Assembly: GCF_001238275.1 (NCBI RefSeq)
Contig: NZ_LGTB01000007.1
Span: 1-64,000 of the forward strand
Direction of reading: 5' to 3'
Length of the DNA: 64,000 bases
Origin: Bradyrhizobium viridifuturi
GTDB lineage: Bacteria > Pseudomonadota > Alphaproteobacteria > Rhizobiales > Xanthobacteraceae
Within the stretch, counting starts at the first letter, position 1, and every line of letters begins with the position of its first letter. The notes below the pieces were generated by a model. It was not told the DNA's origin, searched no databases, and worked only from the letters and a program-made list of their open reading frames with translations. Shown here in pieces: positions 44,262-52,841 of this stretch. The position numbers and the translations under genes were made by a program.

Positions 44262-44807
44262 CTAGCATAGCTCCGACAGCTCGCCGCCGGGCAGCTGGAA
44301 TTCGAACGTGTTCAGCGTCATCGACACCATGGTGTAGTAGCCGCAGAGCCCGATCACCTCGACCAGGCCGCGCTGGCTCAGCACCTCGATCGCCTCGTCA
44401 TACAGTGCCTTCGGCAGGCCGTGACCTTCGTGCAGCGCCTTGGCGACGTCGTAGATCACCCTGGCCTTGGGATCGTCGAAGGTCGGCGTCCGACGCACGC
44501 GAATGTCTTCGATGATCTTCGGGTCGAGCCCGCCCTTCAGTGCGAGGCGCTTGTGGGCATACCATTCGTAATGCGCGGTCCAGTGCCGCGCGGTGACGAG
44601 GATCGCGATCTCCGACAGCTTCGGCGGAAAGATCGTGTCGAAGCGCAAGACCTCGCCGAGCCGCGTGGCATGCCGCGCCATCTCCGGGCTGTTGAGCCAG
44701 GCCATCATCGGCGCCGGTGGCGCGCCGCGCTTGCCGGCAATCGACTCGTCGTAGGTTTCTTTCTGGGCGGCGTTCATTTCGCTAGGCGAAAGCAGTTTCA
44801 GCCGCAT
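44262..44807 (-). CDS. Carboxymuconolactone decarboxylase-like (AhpD-fold) protein
   Basis: 181 residues from the ATG at 44807, preceded by GAGGAAACGGAC. AhpD-like helical fold: LSEIAILVTARHWTAHYEWYAHKRLALKGGLD and VYDVAKALHEGHGLPKALYDEAI, then GLVEVIGLCGYYTMVSMTLNTFEFQLP. It lacks the CxxC of peroxide-reducing AhpD, so a decarboxylase or other role is likelier. Divergent from the acyl-CoA dehydrogenase operon, with about 168 bases between the starts holding both promoters. Confidence 0.87.
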   Translation of the reverse strand: MRLKLLSPSEMNAAQKETYDESIAGKRGAPPAPMMAWLNSPEMARHATRLGEVLRFDTIFPPKLSEIAILVTARHWTAHYEWYAHKRLALKGGLDPKIIEDIRVRRTPTFDDPKARVIYDVAKALHEGHGLPKALYDEAIEVLSQRGLVEVIGLCGYYTMVSMTLNTFEFQLPGGELSELC

Positions 44808-44975
44808 GTCCGTTTCCTCTTGTTTTTCAATCGCTACCCCGTCTCGGCGATACACCCGATCGCGCAAGGTGAGTAGCGACGCCAGAGCATGGCGCGGCCG
44901 CGAGGCATATTGAATTCGGCGGCTGCGTAGGTCTAAGGTCGAATCCAATTCGTCGATTTTGACTGGAAACGCACC

Positions 44976-46160
44976 ATGGCTGACCTCGAGAAATTCCGCG
45001 CTGAGACCCGCGCCTGGCTGGAGCAGAACTGCCCGGCCGAGATGCGCAAACCGATGACCTCGGATGGCGACACCTTCTGGGGTGGCCGCAACACGAAATT
45101 CTCCTCCGAGGCGCGGCGGGTCTGGTTCGAGCGGATGCGCGACAAGGGATGGACCGTGCCGCATTGGCCGAAGGAATATGGCGGCGGAGGCCTCGACGGC
45201 GAGGAAGCCAAGATCGTGCGCCAGGAGATGGCGGCGATCGGGGCGCGCCAGCCGCTGACCTCGTTCGGCATCTCGATGCTCGGACCGGCGCTGTTGAAAT
45301 ACGGCACCGAGGAGCAGAAGAAGGAGCATCTGCCGAAGATCACCGCGGGTCTGATCCGCTGGTGCCAGGGCTATTCCGAGCCGAACGCCGGCTCCGATCT
45401 CGCCTCGCTACAAACCCGCGCGGTCGGCGACGGCGATGATTACATCATCAACGGCCAGAAGATCTGGACCTCCTACGCCAACTATGCCGACTGGATCTTC
45501 TGCCTGGTGCGCACCGATCCCGCGGCCAAGAAGCACGACGGCATCAGTTTTATTCTCTTCGACATGACGTCGAAGGGGGTGTCCACAAAACCGATCCTGC
45601 TGATCTCCGGCTATTCGCCGTTCTGCGAAACCTTCTTCGACAATGTCCGCGTGCCGAAGTCGCATGTCGTCGGCACCGTCAATCGCGGCTGGGATGTCGC
45701 GAAGTACCTGCTGCAGCACGAGCGCGCGATGATCTCGGGCATGGGCGAGCGTGGCGTCGGCCGTCCGCTCGGCCAGATCGCGGCCGACTCGGTCGGCGCG
45801 GATGCGCAAGGCAAGCTCGACGACGCGCAGCTGCGCAGCCAGATCGCGAATTTCGAGGTCGATGAGGCCGCGCTTGCCGCCGCCGCGGAGCGCGCGGTCG
45901 ATCTCGCCAAGGCCGGGCAGTCGCATCCGGCGTTCTCGTCGGCGATGAAGTATTACGGCACCGAGCTCAACAAGCGGCGCTACGAGATCCTGATGTCGGC
46001 CGGCGGCATCGACGCCCTGGAATGGGAAAGCGACCGTTCCCGCGGCGGCGCCCGCCCGCGCGCCTGGCTGCGCACCAAGGCCAACTCGATCGAGGGCGGC
46101 ACCTCGGAGGTGATGCTCGGCATCGTCGCCAAGCGCATCCTCGATCTGCCGGGGGCGTAG
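44976..46160 (+). CDS. Acyl-CoA dehydrogenase, large subunit of a two-gene pair
   Basis: 394 residues. The three-domain FAD acyl-CoA dehydrogenase layout is seen: helical N-domain (KGWTVPHWPKEYGGGGLDGEE), the FAD/substrate strands (RWCQGYSEPNAGSDLASLQTRA and INGQKIWTSYANYADWIF), and the C-terminal helices with ERAMISG and SIEGGTSEVMLGIVAKRIL. Length and N-terminus are close to the pimeloyl-CoA dehydrogenase PimC type of Rhodopseudomonas and Bradyrhizobium, but the other pim genes are not here. It is followed by a second acyl-CoA dehydrogenase gene, so a heteromeric enzyme is likely. Substrate uncertain. Confidence 0.9.
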   Translation: MADLEKFRAETRAWLEQNCPAEMRKPMTSDGDTFWGGRNTKFSSEARRVWFERMRDKGWTVPHWPKEYGGGGLDGEEAKIVRQEMAAIGARQPLTSFGISMLGPALLKYGTEEQKKEHLPKITAGLIRWCQGYSEPNAGSDLASLQTRAVGDGDDYIINGQKIWTSYANYADWIFCLVRTDPAAKKHDGISFILFDMTSKGVSTKPILLISGYSPFCETFFDNVRVPKSHVVGTVNRGWDVAKYLLQHERAMISGMGERGVGRPLGQIAADSVGADAQGKLDDAQLRSQIANFEVDEAALAAAAERAVDLAKAGQSHPAFSSAMKYYGTELNKRRYEILMSAGGIDALEWESDRSRGGARPRAWLRTKANSIEGGTSEVMLGIVAKRILDLPGA

Positions 46161-46167
46161 CTACCGG

Positions 46168-46247
46168 TCGTTCCGGGGCGGCGCGAAGCGGCGAACCCGG
46201 AACCTCGAGATTCCGGGTTCGATGCTGCCGCATCGCCCCGGAATGAC
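46168..46247. repeat. Family E palindromic repeat, copy 2
   Basis: TTCCGGGGCG at the left end and CGCCCCGGAATGAC at the right, with an inner GAACCCGGAACC / GATTCCGGGTTC stem. It separates the two acyl-CoA dehydrogenase genes. Confidence 0.7.
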
Positions 46248-46291
46248 GGACTCGGAATTTTTCTGCTTAGAACGTTAGATCGGATCCATCC

Positions 46292-47431
46292 ATGGCCCTC
46301 GTCCTCACCGAAGAACAATCCATGCTGCGCGACAGTGCGCGCGGTCTCATCAGCGACAAGGCGCCGGTGGCGCATCTGCGCGGCCTGCGCGATGCCAAGG
46401 ACACCACCGGCTTCTCGCGCGAGCTCTGGACAACCTTTGCCGAGATGGGCTTCTCCGGCCTCTTGGTGCCGGACCAGTTCGGCGGCAGCGGTCTCGGCTG
46501 CGTCGAGGCCGGCATCGTCATGGAGGAGATCGGCCGCACCTTGATGCCGTCGCCGTTCCTCGCGACCTCGGTGCTTGCGGCCTCAGCGCTGTCGCGCGGC
46601 GGCAGCGAGGCGCAGAAGGCGCAGCATCTGCCCAAGATCGCCGACGGCTCGTTGCTCGCGGCGCTCGCGATCGATGAGGGCGCCAAGCATCGGCCGCTGC
46701 AGACCAAATTGCAGGCGACGCGTGCCGGCAACGGCTTCAAGCTGTCCGGCGACAAGGCTTTCGTGGTCGACGGCCACACCGCCGATCTCCTGATCGTCGC
46801 CGCACGCAGCGCGGGCAGCGCCGGCGACAAGAACGGGCTGACCCTGTTCCTGGTTGATCCCAAAGCCAAGGGACTCGCGGTCGAGCGTACCGCGATGGTC
46901 GATTCGCACAACGCGGCGCGCATCGTGTTCGACAATGTCGAGGTCAACGCCGACAGCGTGCTCGGCGAGGTCGATCAGGGCTTTGGACTGCTCGAGGGCG
47001 TGCTCAATATCGGCCGCGGCGCGGTCGCATCCGAAATGGTCGGCCTCTCCGACGAGGTGTTCGGCCGCACCGTGACCTACCTTAAGGAGCGCAAGCAGTT
47101 CGGCAAGGCGATCGGCGAATTCCAGGCGCTGCAGCACCGCGCCGCCGAGCTCTACATCGATATCGAGATCACCCGCGCCGCAGTCCTGAAGGCGCTGCAG
47201 GCGCTCGATGCCGACGTCGCGAAGGCCGCCACTGCGGTCGCGGTAGCAAAGGCGCGCGCCGGCACCACCGCGACGCTGGCCGTGCAGGAAGGCGTGCAGA
47301 TGCATGGCGGCATGGGCATGACCGACCAGTTCGACATCGGCTTCTTCATGAAGCGCGCCCGCGTCTGCCAGGAGCTGTTCGGCGACAGCAATTTCCACAC
47401 TGACCAGCTCGCCAGCGGCAAGGGCTACTGA
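46292..47431 (+). CDS. Acyl-CoA dehydrogenase, small subunit
   Basis: 379 residues. N-terminal LTEEQSMLRDSARGLI, FAD strand region ADRIVFDNVEVNADSVLGEVDQGFG-like (RIVFDNVEVNADSV is seen), then YLKERKQFGKAIGEFQALQHRAAELY and the C-terminal VQMHGGMGMTDQFDIGFFMKRARV. Divergent enough from its upstream neighbour to be the partner subunit. In this family one subunit is usually catalytically degenerate (family knowledge). PimD-like by position and length. Confidence 0.9.
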   Translation: MALVLTEEQSMLRDSARGLISDKAPVAHLRGLRDAKDTTGFSRELWTTFAEMGFSGLLVPDQFGGSGLGCVEAGIVMEEIGRTLMPSPFLATSVLAASALSRGGSEAQKAQHLPKIADGSLLAALAIDEGAKHRPLQTKLQATRAGNGFKLSGDKAFVVDGHTADLLIVAARSAGSAGDKNGLTLFLVDPKAKGLAVERTAMVDSHNAARIVFDNVEVNADSVLGEVDQGFGLLEGVLNIGRGAVASEMVGLSDEVFGRTVTYLKERKQFGKAIGEFQALQHRAAELYIDIEITRAAVLKALQALDADVAKAATAVAVAKARAGTTATLAVQEGVQMHGGMGMTDQFDIGFFMKRARVCQELFGDSNFHTDQLASGKGY

Positions 47432-47489
47432 GCCGACGCGTCAGCGCCGCGTAACAGCGCAGCGCAACGACGCCGCCACACCGCACACT

Positions 47490-47591
47490 GTCATCGCCCG
47501 GCTCGACTGGGCGATCCAGTATTCCAGAGACAGTGGTGCTTGAGCGGAGAAGCCGCGACGTACTGGATCACCCGCTTTCGCGGGTGATGAC
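47490..47591. repeat. Palindromic repeat (family G)
   Basis: GTCATCGCCCGGCTCGACTG at the left, GATCCAGTA / TACTGGATC arms in the middle, and CGCTTTCGCGGGTGATGAC at the right. Only one copy in this window. It is followed by a family B repeat in the same 286-base gap. Confidence 0.65.
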
Positions 47592-47620
47592 AGCGGAGGG
47601 TTGGCGGCCTGAGTAGGCCC

Positions 47621-47705
47621 GTCATTGCGGGCGACGCGAAGCAATCCACTTCACCGCGTGTGCGGAGCGATGGATTGCTTCGTCGCTATTGCTCCTCGCA
47701 ATGAC
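47621..47705. repeat. Family B palindromic repeat, copy 3 (85 bp)
   Basis: GTCATTGCGGGCGACGCGAAGC at the left, GCAATCCA / TGGATTGC arms, and GCTCCTCGCAATGAC at the right, as in the copies at 29813 and 31723. It lies between the convergent acyl-CoA dehydrogenase and binding-protein genes. Confidence 0.85.
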
Positions 47706-47717
47706 GCCGCAGAAAGG

Positions 47718-48755
47718 CTACCTGATCGGCGGTGCGTATTGCACGCCGCCGGCGTTCCAGAGCTGGTTCATGCCGCGCGGGATCTTCAGCTTGGAATCGG
47801 CGCCGACGTTGCGGTCGTAGACCTCGCCGTAATTGCCGACATGGCGGATGATGCGCACCGCCCAGTCCTTGGTCAGGCCGAGATCCTCGCCATAGGAGCC
47901 CTCGGTGCCGACCAGCCGCATCACTTCCGGCTTCTTCGACTTTAGCGCCTCGTCGATGTTCTTCGAGGTGATGCCGAGCTCTTCGGCGTTGATCATGGCA
48001 TAGAGCGTCCACTTCACGATCATCATCCAGTCGTCGTCGCGCTGCCGGACCACCGGCGCCAGCGGCTCCTTGGAGATGATGTCGGCCAGGATGGTGTGGT
48101 CGTTCGGCTTGGCGAGGTTGAGCCGCAGCGCATAGAGCTGCGAGGCGTCCGAAGTCAGCGTGTCGCACTGGCCGCTGTCATAGGCCTTCACCACGTCGTC
48201 GAGCTTTTCGAACTTCATCTCCGTGTACTTCATGTTGTTGGCACGGAAATAGTCGGCGAGATTGAGCTGGGTCGTGGTGTTGGCCTGCACGCAGACCTTG
48301 CTGCCGTTCAGATCGAGCGCGGAATCGATGTTGCGCGAGCGCGGAATCATGAAGCCCTGGCCGTCATAATAGGCGACCGCCGGGAAATAGAGGTCGTAAT
48401 TGGTCTCGCGCGACATGCTCCAGGTGGAGTTACGCGACAGGATGTCGACCTTGCGGTTCTGCAGCTCCTTGAAGCGCTCGCTGGCGTCGAGCGGAACGAA
48501 CTTTGCCTTGGTCGGATCGTCGAAGATCGCCGAGGCCACCGCGCGGCAGAAATCGACGTCGAAGCCGGTCCAGTTGCCCTTATCGTCCGGATTCGAGAAG
48601 CCCGGCAGGCCCTTGTTGACGCCGCACAGCACGTCGCCGCGGCGGACGGTGCGCTTCAGCGTGCGGGTGTCGTAACGCTCATAGGTGATGGCGGCGGCCG
48701 CAACCAGCGCGGCGACCGCGAGCCCGATCGTCAGGCCGCCTCGAAATGTACGCAT
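47718..48755 (-). CDS. Amino acid ABC transporter substrate-binding protein (family 3)
   Basis: 345 residues. An N-terminal hydrophobic leader (LTIGLAVAALVAAAAITYE) is followed by a family 3 binding fold: RGDVLCGVNKGLPGFSNPDDKGNWTGFDVDFCRAVASAIF, RFKELQNRKVDILSRNSTWSMSRE and CDTLTSDASQLYALR. It matches the AapJ/BztA general amino acid binding proteins. No permease or ATPase genes adjoin it, so it is an orphan receptor in this window. Confidence 0.9.
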   Translation of the reverse strand: MRTFRGGLTIGLAVAALVAAAAITYERYDTRTLKRTVRRGDVLCGVNKGLPGFSNPDDKGNWTGFDVDFCRAVASAIFDDPTKAKFVPLDASERFKELQNRKVDILSRNSTWSMSRETNYDLYFPAVAYYDGQGFMIPRSRNIDSALDLNGSKVCVQANTTTQLNLADYFRANNMKYTEMKFEKLDDVVKAYDSGQCDTLTSDASQLYALRLNLAKPNDHTILADIISKEPLAPVVRQRDDDWMMIVKWTLYAMINAEELGITSKNIDEALKSKKPEVMRLVGTEGSYGEDLGLTKDWAVRIIRHVGNYGEVYDRNVGADSKLKIPRGMNQLWNAGGVQYAPPIR

Positions 48756-48819
48756 GGGTTCTCTCTCGCGAATGATCGGGGGAAAAACAGGTCGGATATC
48801 GAAGGCGGGCGGGTAGCGA

Positions 48820-49413
48820 TTACAGTTCGGGCTTCTGGCGGATGATCACCTTGGTGCCGACGGGGACGCGGTTGTAGAGATCGGCGACGTCGGCATTGAC
48901 CAGCCGGAAGCAGCCGGACGAGATCGCGGTGCCGATGGTGTCGGGCCGGTTGGTGCCGTGGATGCGGTACACCGTGGTGCCGAGATACATCGCGCGCGCG
49001 CCGAGCGGATTGCCCGGGCCGCCCGCCATGAAGCGCGGCAGGTAGGGCTGGCGAGCGATCATTTCCGGCGGCGGCACCCAATCCGGCCACTCGGCCTTGC
49101 GGGTGATGGTCACGAGGCCCTGCCACTGGAAACCATCGCGGCCGACGCCGATGCCGTAGCGGAGCGCGCGGCCATTGCCTTGCACGAGGTAGAGATGGCG
49201 TTCGGCGGTGGAGACGATGATGGTGCCCGGCGCCTCATTGGTCCGGTAGTAGACGACCTGCTTCTGCCATTCCGGATCGAGCTCGTAGCTGTCGTCGGCG
49301 ATCAGGCCCGGCTCGTCGGCGTCCGGGCGGCTCTGGGCGAAGCCATGCGATGTCGACAGCACGAGCGCGCCCGTGGCGATCAACATCCAGACCAGGTGAC
49401 GAAGTTTCGTCAT
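48820..49413 (-). CDS. L,D-transpeptidase (YkuD family)
   Basis: 197 residues from the ATG at 49413, preceded by AAGGAGAG. Sec signal ending HGFAQ. The YkuD catalytic motif is intact: IHGTNRPDTIGTAISSGCFRLVNADV with the nucleophilic cysteine. Earlier TIIVSTAERHLYLVQGNGRALRYGIGVGRDGF forms the entry strands. It makes meso-diaminopimelate 3-3 crosslinks or attaches proteins to peptidoglycan in the periplasm. Single gene. Confidence 0.93.
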   Translation of the reverse strand: MTKLRHLVWMLIATGALVLSTSHGFAQSRPDADEPGLIADDSYELDPEWQKQVVYYRTNEAPGTIIVSTAERHLYLVQGNGRALRYGIGVGRDGFQWQGLVTITRKAEWPDWVPPPEMIARQPYLPRFMAGGPGNPLGARAMYLGTTVYRIHGTNRPDTIGTAISSGCFRLVNADVADLYNRVPVGTKVIIRQKPEL

Positions 49414-49585
49414 GCAAAGCTCTCCTTGTTGGCAAGCGGCCAAATGGTTGCTCCACCCAAATCGCTCGGAAGCATCAAATCTCAGCGGCAGCTTGATGGC
49501 AAGTTTAGGGCGGGCATCACACTATATCACTGTAATGCTTCCGTTTTTTGTCGACGGGGCCGTGTGGGGTGCGGCCCCGCCGGCC

Positions 49586-49714
49586 TTATTTCGGCGCGAT
49601 CCAGAGTCGCAACGCGAACGAGACCAGGGTCACCGTGCCGACGCCGCCGAGCCACAGCACGGCGAACCACAGCAGGCGCTGGCCGAGCGGCCGCTGACTC
49701 GGATCCGGCGGCAT
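49586..49714 (-). CDS. Small DUF2474 subunit of the bd-type oxidase
   Basis: 42 residues, too short to be noticed in a length-filtered list. A hydrophilic N-terminus (PPDPSQRPLGQRL) leads into one membrane helix (LWFAVLWLGGVGTVTLVSF) and ends RLWIAPK. This is the DUF2474 pattern found downstream of cyanide-insensitive bd oxidases, by analogy with CydX. Its ATG overlaps the cioB stop (TGATG), so it is the third gene of the oxidase operon. Confidence 0.8.
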   Translation of the reverse strand: MPPDPSQRPLGQRLLWFAVLWLGGVGTVTLVSFALRLWIAPK

Positions 49715-50714
49715 CAATGGTATCCGTGGCCGGGGCGTACCTTGCCGCGGAACACCCAATAGGCCCAGGCGGTGTAGCCGAGGATCAGCGGCACCAGAAT
49801 CGAGACCCCGACCAGCATGAAGATCTGGCTGTTGGCCGGCGCCGCCGCCTGCCAGATCGTGATGCTCTGCGGCACGATGTACGGGTACATGCTGATGCCG
49901 AGCCCGGCATAGGACAGTGCGAACAGCGCCAGCGTCAGGAAGAACGGCTGGTGGTCGTTCCTGTTGCCGAGCGCGCGCAGCAAGAGCGCGGTGACGGCGG
50001 CGACCGCGATCGGCACCGGCGCGGTCAGGATGATGTTGGGCCAGGCGAACCAGCGCTGGGTGTATTGCACGGCCAGGAACGGCGTTGCGATGCTGACGGC
50101 GCCGATCGCACAGAGCATCGCGACCAGCAGGATCCAGCTCAGCTGATAGGCGCGCTCGCGCAGCTCACCCTCGGTCTTCATCACCAGCCAGGTCGCGCCC
50201 AGCAGCGCATAGCCGATCACGAGCGCAACGCCGGTCAGCACGCTGAACGGCGTCAGCCAGTCCCACCAGCCGCCGGCGTAGTGGCGGCCCTCGACATGGA
50301 TGCCCTGCAGGATGGCGCCGAGCGCGATGCCCTGCGCCAGGGTCGCGACCAGCGAGCCGCCGGCAAAGGCGAGATCCCATTGTTGCGCGCCTTCTGGGTG
50401 CGCCAGCGGAATTCGAAGGCGACGCCGCGGAACACGAGGCCGAGCAGCATCGCGATCATGGGCGTGTAGAGCGCCGGCATCAGCACCGCATAGGCCAGCG
50501 GAAACGCCGCCATCATGCCGCCGCCGCCGAGCACCAGCCAGGTCTCGTTGCCGTCCCACACCGGCGCCACCGTGTTCATGATGACGTCGCGATCCGTCTT
50601 CTGCGGGAATAGCGGAAACAGGATGCCGAGGCCGAGGTCGAAGCCGTCCATCACGACATAGACGAACACGGCGAAGGCGATGATGAAGGCCCAGATCGTG
50701 GTCAGGTCGATCAT
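49714..50714 (-). pseudogene. cioB: CioB (bd-type ubiquinol oxidase subunit II), interrupted by a one-base frameshift
   Basis: It starts at the ATG at 50714, overlapping the cioA stop (ATGA). It begins with FVYVVMDGFDLGLGILFPLF and WDGNETWLVLGGGGMMAAFPLAYA, the usual subunit II head. The frame breaks near 50386-50395 after RWRTQKAR; the next frame continues QWDLAFAGGSLVATLAQGIALGAI to the stop at 49714. One restored base gives 333 residues, the normal length. The oxidase passes electrons from ubiquinol to oxygen at low oxygen or in the presence of cyanide. The break looks like a sequence error because both halves are well preserved. Confidence 0.88.
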
Positions 50715-52117
50715 CGCGCGCCCTCCACGGCAGCGCCGGCGGCCGGCGTGATGCCGGCGGCGCGCGCGGGGATGTTTGTTGCCGGGCCCTGCTCGCCGGG
50801 GTGCGGCGGCTGCGCCATCAGCCGCAGGATGTAGATCACGCCCGCGATGAACACGGCGAAGTAGACGATGATGAAGGCGATCAGCGAGGAGCCCACGGCG
50901 GGCGCCGCCAGCGGCGAGGCCGAATCCGTCGTGCGCAGCAGCCCGTAGACCGTGAACGGTTGCCGCCCGGTTTCCGTGGTGATCCAGCCGGCGAGCACCG
51001 CGATGAAGCCGGCCGGCCCCATCAGCACCGCGAAGCGGTGCAGCAGCGGTGACTGGTACATCAAGCCGCGCCAGCGCATCAGCAGGCTGAACAGGCCGAG
51101 CCCCAGGATCAGGAAGCCGAGCCCGACCATGACGCGGAACGCCCAGAAGGTGATCGGCACCGGCGGCCAGTTCTCGCGCGGCACGGTGTCGAGGCCGGCG
51201 AGCGGCGCGTCGAGCGAATGCTTCAGGATCAGCGACGACAGCTTCGGCACCTCGATCGCGTATTTCACCTTGGCGTCGCGCTCGTCGGGCCAGCCGAACA
51301 GGATCAGCGGCGCGCCGTCCTTGTGGCTCTGGAAGTGGCCTTCCATCGCCATCACCTTGGCCGGCTGGTGCTCCAGCGTGTTGAGGCCGTGCTGGTCGCC
51401 GGCGAGGATCTGGATCGGCGCCACCAGGGTCGCCATCCACATCGCCATCGAGAACATCACGCGCGCTCCGGCCAGATGCTGGTCGCGCAGCAGGTGCCAG
51501 GCGCCGACCGCGCCGACCACCAGCGAGGTGGTGAGGTAGGCCGCCAGCACCATGTGCACGAGGCGATAGGGGAACGAGGGATTGAAGATCACCTTGAGCC
51601 AGTCGGCGGCGACGAACTGGCCGTCGGCATTGATCGCGTGACCGGCCGGGGTCTGCATCCAGGAATTGGCCGACAGGATCCAGAACGCGGAGATCAGCGT
51701 GCCGATCGCAACCATCAACGTTGCCAGGAAGTGCAGTCTCGGGCCGACCCGCGACAGCCCGAACAGCATCACGCCGAGGAAGCCGGCCTCGAGGAAGAAC
51801 GCGGTCAAGACCTCATAGGCCATCATCGGGCCGATCACCGGCCCGGTCTTGTCGGCAAAGGACGACCAGTTGGTGCCGAACTGGTAGGACATCACGATGC
51901 CCGACACCACGCCCATGCCGAACGCGACCGCGAAGATCTTCAGCCAGTAATTGAACAGGTTGATGTAGACCTCGCGCCCGGTGGCAAGCCACAGCGCCTC
52001 CAGCACCGCGAGATAGCTCGCAAGCCCGATCGAGAATGCGGGAAACACGATGTGGAACGACATCGTGAAAGCGAATTGCGCGCGGGCGAGTACGACCGCA
52101 TCCCAGCCTTCGAACAT
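50711..52117 (-). CDS. cioA: CioA, bd-type ubiquinol oxidase subunit I
   Basis: 468 residues with nine or so membrane helices. Haem ligand His22 lies in SFHIVFPAF. Other family signatures are GTNWSSFADKTGPVIGPMMAYE, LSANSWMQTPAGH, VHMVLAAYL and GWITTETGRQPFTVYGLLRT. The Q-loop is short, as in the cyanide-insensitive CIO class rather than E. coli CydA; the DUF2474 partner agrees. Starts the operon cioA-cioB-DUF2474. Confidence 0.92.
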   Translation of the reverse strand: MFEGWDAVVLARAQFAFTMSFHIVFPAFSIGLASYLAVLEALWLATGREVYINLFNYWLKIFAVAFGMGVVSGIVMSYQFGTNWSSFADKTGPVIGPMMAYEVLTAFFLEAGFLGVMLFGLSRVGPRLHFLATLMVAIGTLISAFWILSANSWMQTPAGHAINADGQFVAADWLKVIFNPSFPYRLVHMVLAAYLTTSLVVGAVGAWHLLRDQHLAGARVMFSMAMWMATLVAPIQILAGDQHGLNTLEHQPAKVMAMEGHFQSHKDGAPLILFGWPDERDAKVKYAIEVPKLSSLILKHSLDAPLAGLDTVPRENWPPVPITFWAFRVMVGLGFLILGLGLFSLLMRWRGLMYQSPLLHRFAVLMGPAGFIAVLAGWITTETGRQPFTVYGLLRTTDSASPLAAPAVGSSLIAFIIVYFAVFIAGVIYILRLMAQPPHPGEQGPATNIPARAAGITPAAGAAVEGAR

Positions 52118-52182
52118 TCCGCACCATCCATTGCCAATGCTCTGGGGCGCGATCCGGTCACGGCATGCGCATTCGGAATCGC

Positions 52183-52220
52183 GTCATCCCCGGCGTGGAC
52201 CCTACCACGCCGGGGATGAC
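52183..52220. terminator. Strong 16-bp-arm hairpin between cioA and the thioredoxin gene
   Basis: GTCATCCCCGGCGTGG (52183-52198) and its exact complement (52205-52220) with a six-base loop. It lies just after the thioredoxin-like gene stop (52245) when read on the minus strand, so it could terminate that transcript and insulate the cio operon. It may also be a single-hairpin interspersed repeat. Confidence 0.55.
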
Positions 52221-52244
52221 GACAATACAGGACGGAACGTCCAA

Positions 52245-52823
52245 TCAGCTATTGGCGTTGAGCAGCCGGGCGACGGTGCGGTCGATCTCGTCGTACTGGC
52301 CCTCGCCGGCATGCTGGAAGACGATCTTGCCGTTCTGGTCGATGATGTATTGCGCCGGCCAATACTCGTTGTGGTACGCGTTCCAGGTCTGCGAATTGTT
52401 GTCCTGCGCCACCGGGTAGAGGATGCCGTGCCGCTTCAGCGCCGCCTGTACGTTGGTGGCCGAATGCTCGAACGGGAATTCCGGCGTATGAACCCCGATC
52501 ACGACGAGGCCGCGATCCCGGTACTTTGAATAAAGTTGGGTGACATGCGGCAGCGTGTTGACGCAGTTGACGCAGCCATAGGTCCAGAAATCAACCACCA
52601 CGACCTTGCCGCGCAGGTCGGCAAGCCTGAGCGGCTGCGAGTTGAACCAGTTGCTGATACCGGCGAATTCGGGCGCGGTCTGGCTCTGTTCAGTCGTCAT
52701 GGCAACTGCGCGCGGCACCGGCTGTGCCGGTGCATCGGATTCGGTGCAGAGGCCGGGGATCACGGCGCCGCCGAGGCCAAGGGCAGCGACGAGGGCTGAT
52801 ACGGCGAGCAAGCGGACGGGCAT
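52245..52823 (-). CDS. Periplasmic thioredoxin-like protein
   Basis: 192 residues. N-terminal signal/anchor (LLAVSALVAALGLGGAVIPG), then a TlpA/DipZ-like thioredoxin fold: LADLRGKVVVVDFWTYGCVNCVNTLPHV with the active site CVNC, VIGVHTPEFPFEHSATNVQAALKRHGI and WPAQYIIDQNGKIVFQHAGEG. The CcdA-like gene 18 bases upstream is the expected electron donor. Likely roles are cytochrome c or copper-protein thiol maintenance. Confidence 0.9.
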   Translation of the reverse strand: MPVRLLAVSALVAALGLGGAVIPGLCTESDAPAQPVPRAVAMTTEQSQTAPEFAGISNWFNSQPLRLADLRGKVVVVDFWTYGCVNCVNTLPHVTQLYSKYRDRGLVVIGVHTPEFPFEHSATNVQAALKRHGILYPVAQDNNSQTWNAYHNEYWPAQYIIDQNGKIVFQHAGEGQYDEIDRTVARLLNANS

Positions 52824-52841
52824 CGATGTCTCCTTTGCGAT

